NCBI GenBank assembly: GCA_903930345.1
Contig: CAIYYI010000684.1
Coordinates: 1 to 64,000, forward strand
Direction of reading: 5' to 3'
Length of the DNA stretch: 64,000 bases
Source: an uncultured Verrucomicrobiota bacterium
Lineage (GTDB): Bacteria > Verrucomicrobiota > Verrucomicrobiia > Limisphaerales > CAIYYI01
Every line of letters starts with the position of its first letter. The first letter of the stretch is position 1. Both the position numbers and the translations under genes were made by a program. Shown in pieces: positions 1 to 9,114 of the stretch. The notes beneath the pieces are model-generated. The model had not been told where the DNA came from. It ran no database searches and was given only the letters and a program-made list of their open reading frames with translations.

Positions 1-981
1 CCCGATCCCCTCAAACTCATGGACTGGGGTATTTACCCCGACCGCGATGAGGACCAGCCTGACTGGCACATCGCCACCGCCGCCATTCAACGCCTCCGCC
101 AGGCAACCCCGGGCCAGCCCTTCTTCATCGCCGCCGGTTTCCGGCTCCCCCATGTGCCGTGTTACGCCACCAAACCCTGGTTTGACCAATTCCCGGAAAA
201 CGAAGTGCAACTCCCCCCGGTGCCGGACCGGGACCGTGCGGACGTGCCGCCCTTTGCCTGGTACCTGCATTGGAAGCTGCCCGAGCCCCGGTTAAGCTGG
301 CTCCAGGCCCAAAACCAGTGGCGCCCCCTGGTGCGCGCCTACCTGGCCAGCACCGCCTTCATGGACAGCCAGCTCGGCCGCCTGCTCACCACCCTGGACG
401 AGCTGAAACTGGCCGACCACACCGTGGTGGTCCTCTGGTCGGATAACGGCTGGCACCTGGGTGAAAAGCAGATCACGGGCAAGAACACCCTCTGGGAGCC
501 CTCCACCCGCGTGCCCCTGGTCTTTGCCGGGCCGGGCGTCAGCCAGGGGGGCCGCTGCCGGCAACCCGCAGAGCTGCTGGACCTCTACCCGACCCTGGTG
601 GAGCTGTGCGGGCTGCCCCCGCGCACGGGCCTGGAAGGGCACAGCCTGCTGCCCCAGTTGCGCCAGGACCAAACCCCGCGCCCCTGGCCCGCCCTCACCA
701 CCCACAACCCCAACAACCACTCCGTCCGCAGCACGGACTGGCGCTACACGCGGTACGCCAACGGCGCGGAGGAGCTTTACGATCTGCGGAACGACCCGCG
801 CGAGTGGACCAACCTCGTCGCCCGCCCGCAACATCAGGGCACCCTCAGCGAACTGCGCCGCTGGCTGCCGGCGACCAACGCCCCCCTGGCCCCCGGCAGC
901 GCCCAGCGCACGCTCACCTATGAAAACGGGGTCGCCACCTGGGAGGGCCGGGTGATCCCGCCCGACGCCACGCCGGACTGA
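1..981 (+). CDS. Sulfatase (arylsulfatase/iduronate-sulfatase-like), C-terminal part; 5' end outside window
   Basis: Frame open to the left edge; motifs DHTVVVLWSDNGWHLGEKQITGKNTLWEPSTRVPLVFAGPG and LYDLRNDPREWTNL typical of sulfatases. Confidence 0.93.
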   Translation, partial: PDPLKLMDWGIYPDRDEDQPDWHIATAAIQRLRQATPGQPFFIAAGFRLPHVPCYATKPWFDQFPENEVQLPPVPDRDRADVPPFAWYLHWKLPEPRLSWLQAQNQWRPLVRAYLASTAFMDSQLGRLLTTLDELKLADHTVVVLWSDNGWHLGEKQITGKNTLWEPSTRVPLVFAGPGVSQGGRCRQPAELLDLYPTLVELCGLPPRTGLEGHSLLPQLRQDQTPRPWPALTTHNPNNHSVRSTDWRYTRYANGAEELYDLRNDPREWTNLVARPQHQGTLSELRRWLPATNAPLAPGSAQRTLTYENGVATWEGRVIPPDATPD

Positions 982-1046
982 TCCGCGCCGCGCAAAATTC
1001 CAACCGTCGGCTTGACCGCGCCGCTTCGCGTGGCACACTGTTCCCC

Positions 1047-2378
1047 ATGACCAAGACTGCTCTCCTGCTCGGGGCCGCCCTGTCCGTGGCGGCGGTGGCA
1101 TCGGCTGCCGATTTCAAAATCCACACCTTCAAGAAAATCCAGATCACCGACCAGTTCTGGTGCGAGGGTGCCTTTTACGGCGATTTCAACAAGGATGGCA
1201 AAATGGACCTCTGCGGCGGCCCCTTCTGGTGGGAAGGCCCGGACTTCAAAACCCGCCATGAGTTCCGCCCCGCCGACAAAACCTCCAAGGTCAAACAGCC
1301 CGATGGCTCCGAGGTGACCATCCCCGGCTACAAAGGCGGGCTCACCAAGGAAAACGATTACTCGGACAGCTTCCTTACCTACACCGACGACTTTGACCGC
1401 GACGGCTGGACCGACATCATGGTTTACGGCTTCCCCGGTAAGGAGGCCTTCTGGTACCGCAACCCCCAGAACAAGAAAAACGCCGAGGGCAAGGAGCACT
1501 GGCAGCGCGTCAAGGCCATTGATGTGCTCGACAATGAATCCCCCATGTTCGCGGATGTGAACGGCGACGGCAAAAACGACATCCTCTGCAACTCCTCCGG
1601 TTTCCTCACCTTCGCCACCGCCAATTCCGCCGACCCGCTCGCCCCCTGGGCGCTGTACAACATCTCCCCCAAGGGCAACTGGCAGCGGTTCAGCCACGGG
1701 ATCGGCATCGGGGATGTGAATGGCGATGGGCGCATGGATTTCCTGGAAGCCAACGGCTGGTGGGAACAGCCCGCCTCCCTCAAGGACAACCCGGTGTGGG
1801 CCAACCATCCCTTCCCCTTTGCCCCCAAGACCGGCTCCGCCCAGATGTACGCCTATGACTTCAACGGCGACGGCCTGAATGACATCCTCACCACCCTGGC
1901 CCCCCACAACTACGGCCTGGCCTGGTACCGCCAGACCCGCACCGATGGCCAGATCTCCTTCCAACAGAACCTCATCGTCAACCGCACCCCGGCGGAAAGC
2001 CCGTACGGCGTGAAGTTCTCCCAGATCCACGCCATTGACCTCGTGGACATGGATGGGGACGGCATCAAGGACATCGTCACCGGCAAACGCTTCTGGGCCC
2101 ACGGCCCCACCGGCGATGACGAGCCGGGCGCCCCGGCCGTGCTCTACTGGTTCCAAACCAGGCGCGGGGCCAACGGGACGGTTGATTTCGTACCGCACCT
2201 GGTGGATGACAACAGTGGCGTCGGCACCCAGGTGGCCGCCGCAGACATCAATGGCGACCGGCTGCCCGACATCATCGTGGGCAACAAGAAAGGCATCTTT
2301 GTATTCCTGCACGAGGCGAAATCCGTGAGCCAGCCGGAGTATGACCAGGCCCAGCCCAAGCGGGTGGCCGGCCAATAG
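1047..2378 (+). CDS. Secreted FG-GAP/VCBS-repeat protein
   Basis: Signal peptide; repeated DFNKDGKMD, DVNGDGKNDI, DFNGDGLNDI, DMDGDGIKDI motifs. Confidence 0.9.
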   Translation: MTKTALLLGAALSVAAVASAADFKIHTFKKIQITDQFWCEGAFYGDFNKDGKMDLCGGPFWWEGPDFKTRHEFRPADKTSKVKQPDGSEVTIPGYKGGLTKENDYSDSFLTYTDDFDRDGWTDIMVYGFPGKEAFWYRNPQNKKNAEGKEHWQRVKAIDVLDNESPMFADVNGDGKNDILCNSSGFLTFATANSADPLAPWALYNISPKGNWQRFSHGIGIGDVNGDGRMDFLEANGWWEQPASLKDNPVWANHPFPFAPKTGSAQMYAYDFNGDGLNDILTTLAPHNYGLAWYRQTRTDGQISFQQNLIVNRTPAESPYGVKFSQIHAIDLVDMDGDGIKDIVTGKRFWAHGPTGDDEPGAPAVLYWFQTRRGANGTVDFVPHLVDDNSGVGTQVAAADINGDRLPDIIVGNKKGIFVFLHEAKSVSQPEYDQAQPKRVAGQ

Positions 2379-2395
2379 CAGCCGCGCGCGGCCGC

Positions 2396-3457
2396 ATGCA
2401 ACTTCAGCACCGCCGTTTCCAGTTAAAACTGGCGCAGCCGTGGCGCATTGCGCGCTCCGCCTCGCCTCTGGGCATTGGCGAGTTCTCCCTTGTGCTGCTG
2501 GAGCTGCGCGACGCCGGCGGCCGCCTCGGCCGGGGCGAAACCGCCCCCTCGCGCCATTACGGTGAAACCCCGGACTCCGTCGGCCAATTCCTGCAGCGGG
2601 TGAATCCCACGCGGCTCTCCTTCCATGATGTGCCGGGCAGCCGCGCCTATCTGGACACGCTGAGCCCGGGTGATCACGCCGCCAAGGCCGCCGTGGAGGT
2701 GGCCCTGGTGGACGGGGCCGCGCGCCTCGCCCGCCAGCCCGCCCACGCCTGGCTCGGCGTCCCCTTCACCGAGGGCCGCCACGTCACCTCCTTCAGCATC
2801 GGCATCGCCGAGCCCGACCTCATCCGCCAGAAAGTCGCGGACGCCGCCGAGCACCCCATCCTGAAGCTCAAGCTCGGCGCGGGGGAGGAGGCGGACCGCC
2901 GGATGCTCGCCGCCCTGCGCGCGGTGGCCCCGGAAAAAACCGTGCGGGTGGATGCCAACGAGGCCTGGGCGGACTGCGAGCTGGCCGCGCGGCAACTGGA
3001 CTGGCTCGCCGCCGATGGCCGCGTGGAATTCGTGGAGCAGCCCCTGCCGGCCGGCGCCCGCCCGGAGGATCAGGCGTGGCTGAAAGCCCGCTCACCCCTG
3101 CCGCTCATCGCGGATGAATCCTGCCGGCTGGCGGGGGATGTGGCGGCCTGCTCCCCGTTCTTTCACGGCATCAACGTCAAGCTGGTGAAAATCGGCGGGC
3201 TGCTGGCCGCCCGGGCCGCCCTGCGGGAGGCGCGCGCCCTGGGGCTGCGGACCATGTTCGGCTGCATGCTGGAATCCAGCCTGCTCATCAGCGCCGCCGC
3301 CCATCTGGCGGGCCTCTGTGATTACCTGGATCTGGATGGCCACCTGCTGGCCGCCAACGATCCCTTTGTGGGCGTGGGCGTCCGCGAGGGAGTGCTCTCC
3401 TTCGCCACCGCCCCGGACCCCTGGGGCCTGCAAGTCATCCCCCGGCCTGGGATCTGA
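2396..3457 (+). CDS. Dipeptide epimerase / mandelate racemase-enolase superfamily protein
   Basis: LKLKLGAGEEADRRML, VRVDANEAW, EQPLP, IADESC, NVKLVKIGG, GCMLESS. Confidence 0.85.
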   Translation: MQLQHRRFQLKLAQPWRIARSASPLGIGEFSLVLLELRDAGGRLGRGETAPSRHYGETPDSVGQFLQRVNPTRLSFHDVPGSRAYLDTLSPGDHAAKAAVEVALVDGAARLARQPAHAWLGVPFTEGRHVTSFSIGIAEPDLIRQKVADAAEHPILKLKLGAGEEADRRMLAALRAVAPEKTVRVDANEAWADCELAARQLDWLAADGRVEFVEQPLPAGARPEDQAWLKARSPLPLIADESCRLAGDVAACSPFFHGINVKLVKIGGLLAARAALREARALGLRTMFGCMLESSLLISAAAHLAGLCDYLDLDGHLLAANDPFVGVGVREGVLSFATAPDPWGLQVIPRPGI

Positions 3458-3699
3458 GTGGGCAAACCAGCACCACCCGGCTGGCCCCAATCCCTTTGGA
3501 TGCAACGGGGAATCTGATTGATCGCGCACTGATGGGGCAGCGGGCCAGCAGACTTCGGTTATCGCGGTTGTCTTTTTGCCCCTGACATCCTAAGGTGATC
3601 GCATGAACGACCATCTTGGCACCAATTCCGTGTTTGTCGCCTGACATCTGCTGAAGTGGAAAAAATTCACCGATAATGTAGTTCGACGGTCACAAGCAA

Positions 3700-3945
3700 A
3701 TGCGCAAAGTAGCTCCTATCGTCTTTATTCTGTTTGCAACCGGAATCGCTGTCCTCTTGACGACTCCCAGAAGACGTCTTCCGTTGCCCACGCCAAACCC
3801 CACCCTAACTCTTCTCGGCTATACCAGCAACGTGGTGGCTGGCTTCTCCACCTGCTTTGCAGTCACAAACGCCAGCCCCGGCCCAGTGATCCGACATGTT
3901 TGTGTTTCGAAACTCAGCGGCGTGGAGCCGCTGCCGCAGGTCTAG
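3700..3945 (+). CDS. Short secreted hypothetical protein, possibly truncated
   Basis: N-terminal hydrophobic segment; short ORF ending soon after a FAVTNASPGPV segment. Confidence 0.35.
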   Translation: MRKVAPIVFILFATGIAVLLTTPRRRLPLPTPNPTLTLLGYTSNVVAGFSTCFAVTNASPGPVIRHVCVSKLSGVEPLPQV

Positions 3946-3960
3946 AAGGGGAGAGAGACC

Positions 3961-6150
3961 ATGAAAATCCGCACATCCCTCAAAACGCCCTGCCACAGGC
4001 TGTTGTGGCTAGTCTGCCTCCTGTTCCTGCTGGCCCTGGGCGGATCCGCCGCCGAACCTGAGGCGCTGCTCGTCAGCCGCTTCCTGCCCGTCAAACCCCT
4101 CAGTCGAGCCCGCCGCCCAGCCCCCATCGCGGTCATGCTGGAGAACACCGGCGCGGCCAGCCTGTCGGCTCGGGCCAGCCTGGTGCTGCCAGCAGGGGTG
4201 CGGCTCGTGGGCTCGAAGATCGCCCCGGCCGCCCGCTTGGAGCCGGGCGAATCCCGAACCTTCTCCTGGATGATTGAGGCCGACGCACCCGGCCCCTGCA
4301 CGCTCCAGTTGCAGGTGACCGCCGGGGACCTGCCGGTCACCAATGCCACCCTGGCCCTGGATTTCCTCCCCGCCCTGGAGGCGCGCTCCCTCGCCTACCT
4401 CCCGGACCCGGTCCCGGCCCCCACCCGGGTGCTCGTGGGGGCGCACCACTGCCCCCTCTGGGAGGCCGACAAGCCCTACATGTGGGCCAACGTCCTCAAG
4501 CACCCCGAGCGCACCCCCGCCCTCGGCTTCTACGCGCAGGAGAGCCCAGAGGTCTCCGACTGGGAAACGAAGTGGGCCGTGGAACACGGCATCTCCTTCT
4601 TTGTCTATTGCTGGTACCGCACCAGCCAGGGCGGTGCGGTGAAGATCCAGTACGGCAGCGCGATCCACGATGCCCTCTTCAAGTCGCGCTTCGCCGGCCG
4701 GATGAAGTTCACCATCATGTGGGAAAACCAGTCGCGCGGCCACGCCGGCGTGGCGGATGAACGCGACCTCTTCACCCACCTGCTCCCCTACTGGATGACC
4801 AACTACTTCCAGCACCCGGGCTACCTGAAGGTGGACAATCAGCCGCTCCTCTTCATCTACCGGCCGGAGTACCTGGTGCAGGACCTGGGCAGCGTGGCCA
4901 ACGTCCGACAGGCCTTCGACCGCATGCGCCAGGTCTGCCGCGGCGCGGGCTTCGCCGGGCTCCACCTCCTCGGCGAATACCGCGGGCTTGATCCCAAGCA
5001 TCTCCAGCTGATGCGCGAGCTCGGCCTCGATTACACCTTCGCCTATTGCTGGGGGATCCCCAACAGCCCAGCCCCGGCGCAGGCCATCGCCGCCCAGCTG
5101 AAATCCATCCGCAAAACGCAGGAGCTGGACATCCTCCCTCAGGTGGTGACCGTCTCCCAGGCCTGGAGCGGCTGGCGCGACGAAGGCAGCATCTGGAAGC
5201 TCCCCCCGGCGGACTTCGAGTCGCTGCTCCGCCAGGCCCGCGATTTCATCACCACCCTCCCCGCCAACCAGCTTGGCAGCCGCCTGCTCCTCCTCGACAA
5301 CTGGAACGAGTGGGGCGAAGGCCACTACCTCGCCCCGTATCGCGAGTATGGGTTCGGCTACCTTGACGCCGTCCGCCGCGTTTTCTCCACCGCGCCCGCA
5401 GACCATGTGGACCTGCTCCCCGAGGACATCGGCTGCGGCCCGTATGACACCCCTTACCGGGAGCAGGCCCGCGTGGCCGAGGAGTCGCGCCGGCTACTCG
5501 CCCGCCCGGCCACCAAGCCCGGGAAACACCCCACCGGCCTCGTCGCCTGGTGGGCCTTTGATGAGGCCTCGACCAACCAGGTGACGCTGGATTATGCGGG
5601 CCACCGCCTCGGCGGCCGGCTGCACGGCGCCGCCCGCACCAACGGCCTGAACGGGGCTGCCCTCGTCTGCGATGGCGGCACGGTACGCGTGGAAAACCAT
5701 CGCCTGCTCTCCCCCGCAGACGCGCTCACGCTCTCCTGCTGGGTGAAAACCGCCGTGGCCAACCAGGACAACCGCTGGTTCATCAACCGCGTCGTGGCGG
5801 GCCACACCGCCGCCGGCTATCGCCTGGGCGTGCTGGGAGGCCGCCCTTGCTTTGAAGTGCCGCAGACCGACTGGAGCCACCACCTCAAGGCCTCCGCTCC
5901 GCTGCCTGTCGGCCGGTGGGTCCACCTGGCCGGCACCTTCGATGGCCGCACTATGCGCCTCTACGTGGATGGCGGTGAGCAGGGCACCCTGGAGCGGCCC
6001 GGCCCGGTCAACCCGAGCGAGGCCCCCCTCTGCCTGGGCGGCTACGAGCCGGGCCACCCCGCTCACTTCACCGGCCTGCTGGACGAAGTGCAGCTCTACG
6101 ACCGCGCCCTCACCCCCGCCGAAATCCGCACCCTGGCAACCGATCGCTAA
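3961..6150 (+). CDS. Glycoside hydrolase family 99-like protein with C-terminal LamG/concanavalin-like domain
   Basis: GAHHCPLWE...WETKWAVEHGISFFVYCWYR and LLLDNWNEWGEGHYLAP (GH99/WbsX-like); C-terminal GLVAWWAFDEAS...LLDEVQLYDRALTPAEI (LamG). Confidence 0.85.
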   Translation: MKIRTSLKTPCHRLLWLVCLLFLLALGGSAAEPEALLVSRFLPVKPLSRARRPAPIAVMLENTGAASLSARASLVLPAGVRLVGSKIAPAARLEPGESRTFSWMIEADAPGPCTLQLQVTAGDLPVTNATLALDFLPALEARSLAYLPDPVPAPTRVLVGAHHCPLWEADKPYMWANVLKHPERTPALGFYAQESPEVSDWETKWAVEHGISFFVYCWYRTSQGGAVKIQYGSAIHDALFKSRFAGRMKFTIMWENQSRGHAGVADERDLFTHLLPYWMTNYFQHPGYLKVDNQPLLFIYRPEYLVQDLGSVANVRQAFDRMRQVCRGAGFAGLHLLGEYRGLDPKHLQLMRELGLDYTFAYCWGIPNSPAPAQAIAAQLKSIRKTQELDILPQVVTVSQAWSGWRDEGSIWKLPPADFESLLRQARDFITTLPANQLGSRLLLLDNWNEWGEGHYLAPYREYGFGYLDAVRRVFSTAPADHVDLLPEDIGCGPYDTPYREQARVAEESRRLLARPATKPGKHPTGLVAWWAFDEASTNQVTLDYAGHRLGGRLHGAARTNGLNGAALVCDGGTVRVENHRLLSPADALTLSCWVKTAVANQDNRWFINRVVAGHTAAGYRLGVLGGRPCFEVPQTDWSHHLKASAPLPVGRWVHLAGTFDGRTMRLYVDGGEQGTLERPGPVNPSEAPLCLGGYEPGHPAHFTGLLDEVQLYDRALTPAEIRTLATDR

Positions 6151-6153
6151 CCC

Positions 6154-9114
6154 TCACTTGCACGACCGGTTCACGCCCAAGTCTGGCCGGGCACCCGCCA
6201 TGTCCATGCGCGGGCGCTCCGCCATTTCCTTCAGGGCGGGAGTAAAGGTCTTCAGCACCGCCTGGTAATCCGGATCGCTCGTGGAGGCGAACACCGCGCG
6301 GCCGCACGCCTCGGTGCCGCCCGCCGCCCGGGCCAGCGGGGCCAACAGGAAACGGTTCAATTGCGGGTTCGTGATCCGGGTCCAGAACGGGCGCGGTATC
6401 CGGCCCCCCTCGTGGCAGCCCGCGCAGCGGCGCGCGGCCACCTCCGCCAGGGTCTGGTCCAGCGCGGGCGGGTATACTCTCCGGCTCCCCTGGCTTTCCG
6501 GGTTGCTGGTCTCGGAGCTGCCATAATACGGGATGTTCAGGTCGATCCACGCCAGCACCCGCCGGCGCGCGGCCTCGGGCAATTGGATCCGGGGCTGCCC
6601 GACGGCATCCGGGTGATTTTTCAGGAGCAGATCCGCCAGCTTGCTCTTCGGCGATCCCCAGGCGAGCGGGCGAATCTCCAGGATGTTGGTCTCAAACCCG
6701 TTGTAGGTCGGGATCCAGCTCACATAAGGGCTGTCCCACTGGGCCTCGCCGGCCTTGCGCCGCCCCCGCGCCAGCGTTTCGTAGGAGACGTTGAAGTAAT
6801 CGGTTGTGTCCCCGCTCAGGTCCACCTGCTGCGGCGCGTTCGCCCCGCTGTGGCAGCTTGCGCAGTGCTGGTCCAGCACCGGCTGCACCACCCGCGCATA
6901 CTCGAACCCGCCCGGGCCCCACTCCGGCGGCACGATCTTCTGGGGCGCCTGGCGCAGCGCCAGGGTTTGCGCCGTCGCCCGCACCACGCTCCCCCGGTGC
7001 TCATGGCAGCCCACGCAGCCCTGCACCTCCCCGGCGGCCAGGTGGGTGAAGCTGCGCATCCGCTGCAGCGCACGGCCCTGGGCATCCAGCGCGATGAAAT
7101 AGATTGGCAGCCCCGCCGGCACTTCGAAATTGGCTGAGCCATCCTCCTCCACCGCCACCTCTCCCAGCACGTCCTTGGCGGCGTAGGTCGCCCCGGCCGA
7201 GATCACCGGAAACTGGAACCCGAACGCCCGCTTGTCCGGGTGGATGCGCACGCTCTTGGCCATCTCATGCACGATCCGCAGGCGCTTGATCTCCCCCCGC
7301 TTCACCAGCGGCTCCAGCCCGTTGTAAACGTCCTGCAAATAAAGCACCGCCCGGTTCCGCTGCGCCAGGTCCGGATCAATGCGGGAGGCCGTCACCGGCG
7401 GCGTGGCGCGTGGGCGCAGCGGCTGCATCCCGAAGTACTGCCGTCCGTCCCCCGGCGCGGCCAGGGCCACGGAGACGCATTTGCCCGTGAAGTCCCGCAC
7501 CAGCACCGGACCGCGCGCGGAGACCAGGAAGCGCGCGCTGTCCAGCGGATACGGGCTGCTGTACGGCTTGGCCCCCTCAAAATTCCCGTTCCCGTCCTGC
7601 GCGGCGGGAATTCTCACCTCCGGCGTCACATTCCAGATCGCCTCCTGCGCGTTCACCCCGCGCGTGCGGTCAATCACCCCGATGGCGCCCCGGGCCGGGC
7701 CGTTGTGGCCGGTCATGGTGCAGATGATCCGGGTGGTCCCGGGGATGGGCCGGGCCTCCATGAAGGTGCCGGGGGAGATCACGCGGTTGCCAAAATATCC
7801 CGCCAGGCCGGTGCCATCCGGGTTGATCGTCCAGAGGCTCTGGATGGGGATGGCCGGTTTGTCCACATATTCCCAGCGGCTGTAGAGGATGCGCCCGTCC
7901 GCCAGCGGATACGGCGTGAAGTCATTCAAATAATTGGCCGAGAGCGGCCGGACCTGCGTCCCATCCGCGTTCATCCGGTGAACGATGCCCACGGGGGAGT
8001 TCCAGCAGTAGGCGAACTGCGCCTGCCGGGTGCTGACGAACACGATCCCGCCATCCGGCAGCCAGCACCCGTTGTAGTCGTGCCATTCCCCGGCGGTCAG
8101 CGCCTTCCGCCCGCCGCCATCGCTCCCCACCTGCCACAGGTGGTAGCCCTCCGTGCCGCTTTGGCGCAGGCTGAACAGGACCGTCCGGCCATTGTGGCTC
8201 ACGTCGCAGTCCAGCATCTGGCCCGCTCCGGCCGCCGCCAGCTCCACCGGCGGCACCTCGGGCCGGTGCAGCGAGACCCGGTAAAGCCCGCCCCCCGCGT
8301 TGAAATCCTCGTTGTGGTACGTATAGACATGGGTGGCGTTGATCTCCCGCCGGGCGATCACCACCGCCTCGTCGGTGTCGAACAGCAGCACCTCCCGCTG
8401 CAGCCGCGCCAGCGCCTCCGCCACCTCCGCCCCGGCCGCCTGCGGTTGCCGCAGCGCGGCCAGCTCCGTGCGGTGCCGCGCGGCGGCGGCATATTTCACG
8501 CCATGGATCTGCTCCAGCTCGGCGATCAATTCGGCCAGCCGCCCGGCATCCACCCGCTCCAGGGATGCCTCCCCCGTGGGTGCCAGTTGGCGTCCCTCCT
8601 CCTCCGTCAGAGCGCGGGGGAATATCCGGATTTCCGACGCCCCGGGATTCAGCCCGCCATGCGAGCTGAGGAAGCGGAGGGACAGGCGGTCCGTCAACAC
8701 CGGCTGGGGCAGGCTGATCCGTTGCGGCCCGGCGGTCATCTGGAGCCGGCCGGTCTTGAGGGGTGCCGCCTGGTCCGGCAGACGGACCTCATAATCCTTC
8801 CAGCACTCCGTCAGCATCCAGGCCGTGCGCCCGTGATAGACCAGCTCCCCCACCGTGACCGGCTGCGGCCACTGGAAGGTGATCTCCGCACCTTGCCGGT
8901 GCGTTTCCCCCTGGACGCACCAGGCCTGGTCCACATCCTGGCGGCCCAGCGCCTCCGGAATCCGGCCATCCGCAACGAATGCCGCCCGGTACTGGCGGTT
9001 GTATTCGGAGGAGGCCGTGATCCGCGCCTGCGGCGCAAGGTTGACCGGCAACGACGCCCCGAAGACGGGGACCGCGACCAGACATCCGGCAATCATCCAA
9101 CGGAGCGGCTTCAT
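6154..9114 (-). CDS. Secreted PD40/HzsA-like domain protein with c-type cytochrome motifs
   Basis: Start set at MKPLRWMIAGCLVAVPVFGA; three CxxCH motifs (CVGCH, CASCH, CAGCH); TolB-like segment WHDYNGCWLPDGGIVFVSTRQAQFAYC. Confidence 0.82.
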   Translation of the reverse strand: MKPLRWMIAGCLVAVPVFGASLPVNLAPQARITASSEYNRQYRAAFVADGRIPEALGRQDVDQAWCVQGETHRQGAEITFQWPQPVTVGELVYHGRTAWMLTECWKDYEVRLPDQAAPLKTGRLQMTAGPQRISLPQPVLTDRLSLRFLSSHGGLNPGASEIRIFPRALTEEEGRQLAPTGEASLERVDAGRLAELIAELEQIHGVKYAAAARHRTELAALRQPQAAGAEVAEALARLQREVLLFDTDEAVVIARREINATHVYTYHNEDFNAGGGLYRVSLHRPEVPPVELAAAGAGQMLDCDVSHNGRTVLFSLRQSGTEGYHLWQVGSDGGGRKALTAGEWHDYNGCWLPDGGIVFVSTRQAQFAYCWNSPVGIVHRMNADGTQVRPLSANYLNDFTPYPLADGRILYSRWEYVDKPAIPIQSLWTINPDGTGLAGYFGNRVISPGTFMEARPIPGTTRIICTMTGHNGPARGAIGVIDRTRGVNAQEAIWNVTPEVRIPAAQDGNGNFEGAKPYSSPYPLDSARFLVSARGPVLVRDFTGKCVSVALAAPGDGRQYFGMQPLRPRATPPVTASRIDPDLAQRNRAVLYLQDVYNGLEPLVKRGEIKRLRIVHEMAKSVRIHPDKRAFGFQFPVISAGATYAAKDVLGEVAVEEDGSANFEVPAGLPIYFIALDAQGRALQRMRSFTHLAAGEVQGCVGCHEHRGSVVRATAQTLALRQAPQKIVPPEWGPGGFEYARVVQPVLDQHCASCHSGANAPQQVDLSGDTTDYFNVSYETLARGRRKAGEAQWDSPYVSWIPTYNGFETNILEIRPLAWGSPKSKLADLLLKNHPDAVGQPRIQLPEAARRRVLAWIDLNIPYYGSSETSNPESQGSRRVYPPALDQTLAEVAARRCAGCHEGGRIPRPFWTRITNPQLNRFLLAPLARAAGGTEACGRAVFASTSDPDYQAVLKTFTPALKEMAERPRMDMAGARPDLGVNRSCK

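Noticed and set aside
3600-3640. TTGGCACC string as a second sigma-54 promoter
   Set aside because: No GC dinucleotide at the required 10-nt spacing.
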